Origin: CAVSWN01 sp046728115
GTDB taxonomy: Bacteria > Acidobacteriota > Vicinamibacteria > Vicinamibacterales > CAVVIG01
Direction: 5' to 3'
Length of the DNA stretch: 7,936 bases
Assembly (NCBI GenBank): GCA_046728115.1
Contig: JBKPDW010000475.1
Span: 1-7,936 of the forward strand
A model generated the notes under the pieces. It made no database searches. It was not told the origin of the DNA and worked only from the letters and a program-made list of their open reading frames with translations. Positions within the stretch are counted from its first letter, which is position 1; each line of letters opens with the position of its first letter. Positions 5,705 to 7,936 of the stretch are shown here, in pieces. Both the position numbers and the translations under genes were made by a program.

Positions 5705-6874
5705 ATGACGAAGCTCATTATCGTCGGCAGCTCAACGCTCGTCCTCATGCTGCTCAATCCGGCGCGCCCGGAACGGGCCTTGGTTCATGCGCGCCTGGCG
5801 CCAATCAGTCAGGCAGTCCCGACACCCGATGAGCTCGATCGCCTGCTGGCTCCAGTCGCTTTGTATCCGGACCAGCTTCTAGGGCAGATCCTGATATGCG
5901 CGCAGAATCCTGGCAACGTCGAGGCACTCAACCTCTGGCTTGGGAAAAATCAAACCCTTAAAGGCAGCGACCTTCAGGATACCGTTGCGAACGCAGGGTT
6001 CGAGCCGAGCTTCGTGACGCTGGCGTTGTTTCCGCAAGTGGTGAAGATGATGTCCGATCAGCTGGATTGGACCACCAACCTCGGCGTGGCGTTCACCTCG
6101 GATCGCTCGGCCGTGTTCGACAGCGTCCAGCGGCTGAGGAAGAAGGCCAGCGACGTGGGGACACTGAAAAGCACGGCCCAACAGGAAGTCGAGACACGGA
6201 CGACGTCGAGTGGCCAGCAGGTCATCGTGATCGAACCGGCCAATCCGCAGGTCGTCTACGTCCCGCAGTACAACACAACGACTATCTACACTCAGGCCCC
6301 CTCCTCCACGACCGTGGTTGTCCAGTCCGACAACACTGCAGAAGTCATGGCGGCAGGCATGATTGGATTCACGGCGGGCGTCGCCATGGGCGCGGCGTTC
6401 AACAACAGCTACTACTACGGTCCCTACGGCTGGCGCGGCGGTGGCTATATGTACAACGATGCGTGGGACGACTATTACGACGCACGCGAGGATGCTCGCG
6501 AAGACTGGACAGAACACCGCGAGAACCTCGCAGAGGAGCGCGGTGATCGCGCACGCAATCAGCAGGAGCAGCGGACCGAGCGTCAGGGAAACCGGCAGGA
6601 AAACCGCCCCGAGACGCGGGAGCAACGCCAGCAGCGGACTTCGGATGCGCGAGCCACGTCGCAAGGGACCAGAAGCTCGGGCAGCCCCAGCGCCGAATCG
6701 CGCGGCTATAGTCGGGGGCAGGATCAGCAGGTCAGGGAGCGCAGCTCCAGCAGTTCAGACGCATTCTCGGGCTACTCGAGCGGCCGATCGGAACGATCGG
6801 CGAGTCAGCGTGGAGAGCGAAGCCGCAGCAGCAGCTCCCGCTCACGCGGCGGCGGCGGCGGGCGTCGTCGCTGA
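5705..6874 (+). CDS. DUF3300 exported protein with Arg/Ser/Gly-rich tail
   Basis: A 389-residue envelope protein of the DUF3300 family; the biochemical role is unknown. The N-terminus has a short basic start and a hydrophobic stretch (LIIVGSSTLVLMLL), a likely signal sequence with an unclear cleavage site. The family core is plain: PDELDRLLAPVALYPDQLLG (41-60), the NVEALNLWL helix (71-79), ALFPQVVKMMSDQLDWTTNLG (107-127) and NPQVVYVPQYNTTTIY (180-195). A glycine/alanine-rich hydrophobic segment (216-231) then precedes a Tyr/Gly patch (NSYYYGPYGWRGGGYMY). Residues ~255-310 are Arg/Glu/Gln-rich and may form a charged helix; 311-389 are low-complexity Ser/Arg/Gly ending in a poly-Gly/Arg run. 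The start ATG has a modest GGCAGG site 6 nt upstream. It is the first gene of a rightward operon, 20 bp before DUF2950, a family I know to be a common neighbour. Confidence 0.92.
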   Translation: MTKLIIVGSSTLVLMLLNPARPERALVHARLAPISQAVPTPDELDRLLAPVALYPDQLLGQILICAQNPGNVEALNLWLGKNQTLKGSDLQDTVANAGFEPSFVTLALFPQVVKMMSDQLDWTTNLGVAFTSDRSAVFDSVQRLRKKASDVGTLKSTAQQEVETRTTSSGQQVIVIEPANPQVVYVPQYNTTTIYTQAPSSTTVVVQSDNTAEVMAAGMIGFTAGVAMGAAFNNSYYYGPYGWRGGGYMYNDAWDDYYDAREDAREDWTEHRENLAEERGDRARNQQEQRTERQGNRQENRPETREQRQQRTSDARATSQGTRSSGSPSAESRGYSRGQDQQVRERSSSSSDAFSGYSSGRSERSASQRGERSRSSSSRSRGGGGGRRR

Positions 6875-6894
6875 ACTGGCAAGGGCCAACGAAC

Positions 6895-7875
6895 GTGACG
6901 GAGACGAGGATCACGAATCAATCGAGCAGGCGTCGCGGCCACGCCGCTTGCTGCCTGCTGACCGCGGCGTTGGCAGTCGGGGCCGTGTCGCTGCCGCTGT
7001 CGATGGCGGCCCAGGATTCTGGCCGGACGTTCGCGACGGCTGAAGACGCCGTACGAGAACTGATACGCGTTGTCAAAGGAGGAAATCTTCAGGAGCTGAT
7101 CGGTATCTTCGGCCCCGACGGACAGGAGCTGGCGGCCGGGTCGGATCCTGCCACGGGCCGCAAAAACCGCGAAGTTTTCACGGTTGCCGCTGCGGAAGGG
7201 TGGCGGCTCGTGGACCAGGGCCGCAATCGCAAGACGCTGATCGTAGGCAACGAGGAATGGCCATTCCCCGTCCCGCTCGTGAAAGAGGGTTCGGCATGGC
7301 GATTCGATACCGCGTCGGGAAAAGAAGAGGTGATTGCGCGCCGGATCGGGCGCAATGAGCTGGCCGTGATCGAGACGTGTCGGACTTACGTCGCCGCGCA
7401 GCGGCGTTACGCGCAGCAGGGGCACGATGGCAAACCCGCCGGCCTCTACGCGATGAGCTTTCAGAGCGATCCGGGCAAGCAGAACGGACTGTACTGGCCC
7501 GCGGCGCACGGTCAGCAGCGCAGTCCGCTCGGCGATCTCGTAGCGCAGGCTGCCGAGGAACAGCGCCCGATCGACGGGAAGCGCGGGCAACCGTCGACTT
7601 TTCACGGGTACTACTTCAAGATCCTGACCGCACAGGGAGCGGCGGCGGCCGGAGGAGCGAAGAGTTACGTGGTGAACGGTGAGATGTCCGCCGGGTTTGC
7701 ACTCGTCGCATGGCCTGCCCAGTACGACGTCACCGGTGTCATAACTTTCATCGTCAATCACGACGGCATGATTCATGAGAAGGACTTGGGACCGCAGACC
7801 GACAGTGCCGCCAAGTCGATGACCAGCTACAATCCCGATCGGTCCTGGCGAAAGCTTCCCCAACAGACTGACTGA
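6895..7875 (+). CDS. DUF2950 exported protein
   Basis: A 326-residue protein of the DUF2950 family, seemingly complete; its molecular function is unknown. The start is GTG 6895 with AAGGG (6881-6885) 9 nt upstream. A basic n-region (SSRRRGH) and hydrophobic stretch (residues 17-35) form a signal peptide, with cleavage likely at SMA|AQ near 38; the RRR lacks the rest of a Tat motif. Family marks: FATAEDAVRELIRVVKGGN (46-64), the IFGPDGQELAAGSDP loop, HGYYFKILTAQG (237-248), YVVNGEMSAGFALVAWPAQY (258-277), then ITFIVNHDG, EKDLGPQT (295-302) and YNPDRSW (312-318) near the end. A periplasmic location is inferred. The 20-bp spacing from the DUF3300 gene indicates one transcript, so the two products probably act together. 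No terminator-like hairpin is evident in the 61 bp after the stop. Confidence 0.93.
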   Translation: MTETRITNQSSRRRGHAACCLLTAALAVGAVSLPLSMAAQDSGRTFATAEDAVRELIRVVKGGNLQELIGIFGPDGQELAAGSDPATGRKNREVFTVAAAEGWRLVDQGRNRKTLIVGNEEWPFPVPLVKEGSAWRFDTASGKEEVIARRIGRNELAVIETCRTYVAAQRRYAQQGHDGKPAGLYAMSFQSDPGKQNGLYWPAAHGQQRSPLGDLVAQAAEEQRPIDGKRGQPSTFHGYYFKILTAQGAAAAGGAKSYVVNGEMSAGFALVAWPAQYDVTGVITFIVNHDGMIHEKDLGPQTDSAAKSMTSYNPDRSWRKLPQQTD

Positions 7876-7936
7876 AGCTGGTTTTCGGAGCCGTCCCCAG
7901 TCTGTCCCCGGCCCACTGCAGTCAACACCACGCGAT

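Noticed and set aside
6363..7043. Shifted plus-strand frame spanning the end of DUF3300 and start of DUF2950, as a possible fusion or frameshift
   Set aside because: Both genes are intact in their own frames with proper starts and stops; the shifted product is Ala/Arg-rich without motifs.
6805..7863. 352-codon minus-strand frame across DUF2950
   Set aside because: A mirror of the DUF2950 coding frame. The plus-strand frame carries the family motifs; this one has none.

Overview
The window is about 7.9 kb of high-GC bacterial chromosome. It has no mobile element, CRISPR array, tRNA or rRNA that I can see. Paired DUF3300 and DUF2950 genes, small signal-peptide proteins with an FWPVY-type helical core, and a secreted protein ending in a glycine zipper suggest a Gram-negative soil bacterium. 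Acidobacteriota (Vicinamibacteria-like) is my best guess. This rests on gene style and base composition, not on a marker gene.

Layout, left to right. Positions 2-235 probably hold the 3' end of an upstream gene with a membrane segment. Then come a small exported helical protein (374-880, +), a DUF5655 protein with a Cys/His zinc-knuckle-like N-terminus (1107-1586, +), and a 582-residue radical SAM enzyme with an N-terminal B12-binding-like region (1852-3600, +). A short ORF with a CxxC motif may overlap the radical SAM start as TGATG. A degenerate stand-alone receiver-like protein follows (3668-4081, +).

The right half is a divergent envelope module. Going left from a 260-bp control region are an exported helical protein (4926-5444, -) and an exported three-part protein with a glycine zipper (4135-4902, -). 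They are 23 bp apart and each has a clear ribosome binding site. Going right are a DUF3300 protein with a long Arg/Ser/Gly-rich tail (5705-6874, +) and a DUF2950 protein (6895-7875, +), 20 bp apart. All four are predicted to be exported, so the locus looks like a cell-envelope or periplasmic module of unknown function.

The two small helical proteins (374-880 and 4926-5444) are paralogues: their last ~124 residues align without a gap. The left gene may therefore be a detached copy of a component of the right-hand module. The radical SAM/receiver pair in the middle has no visible functional link to the envelope genes. No stretch longer than 300 bp lacks a gene; the longest non-coding gaps are 881-1106, 1587-1851 (or to 1741 if the small ORF is real) and 5445-5704.
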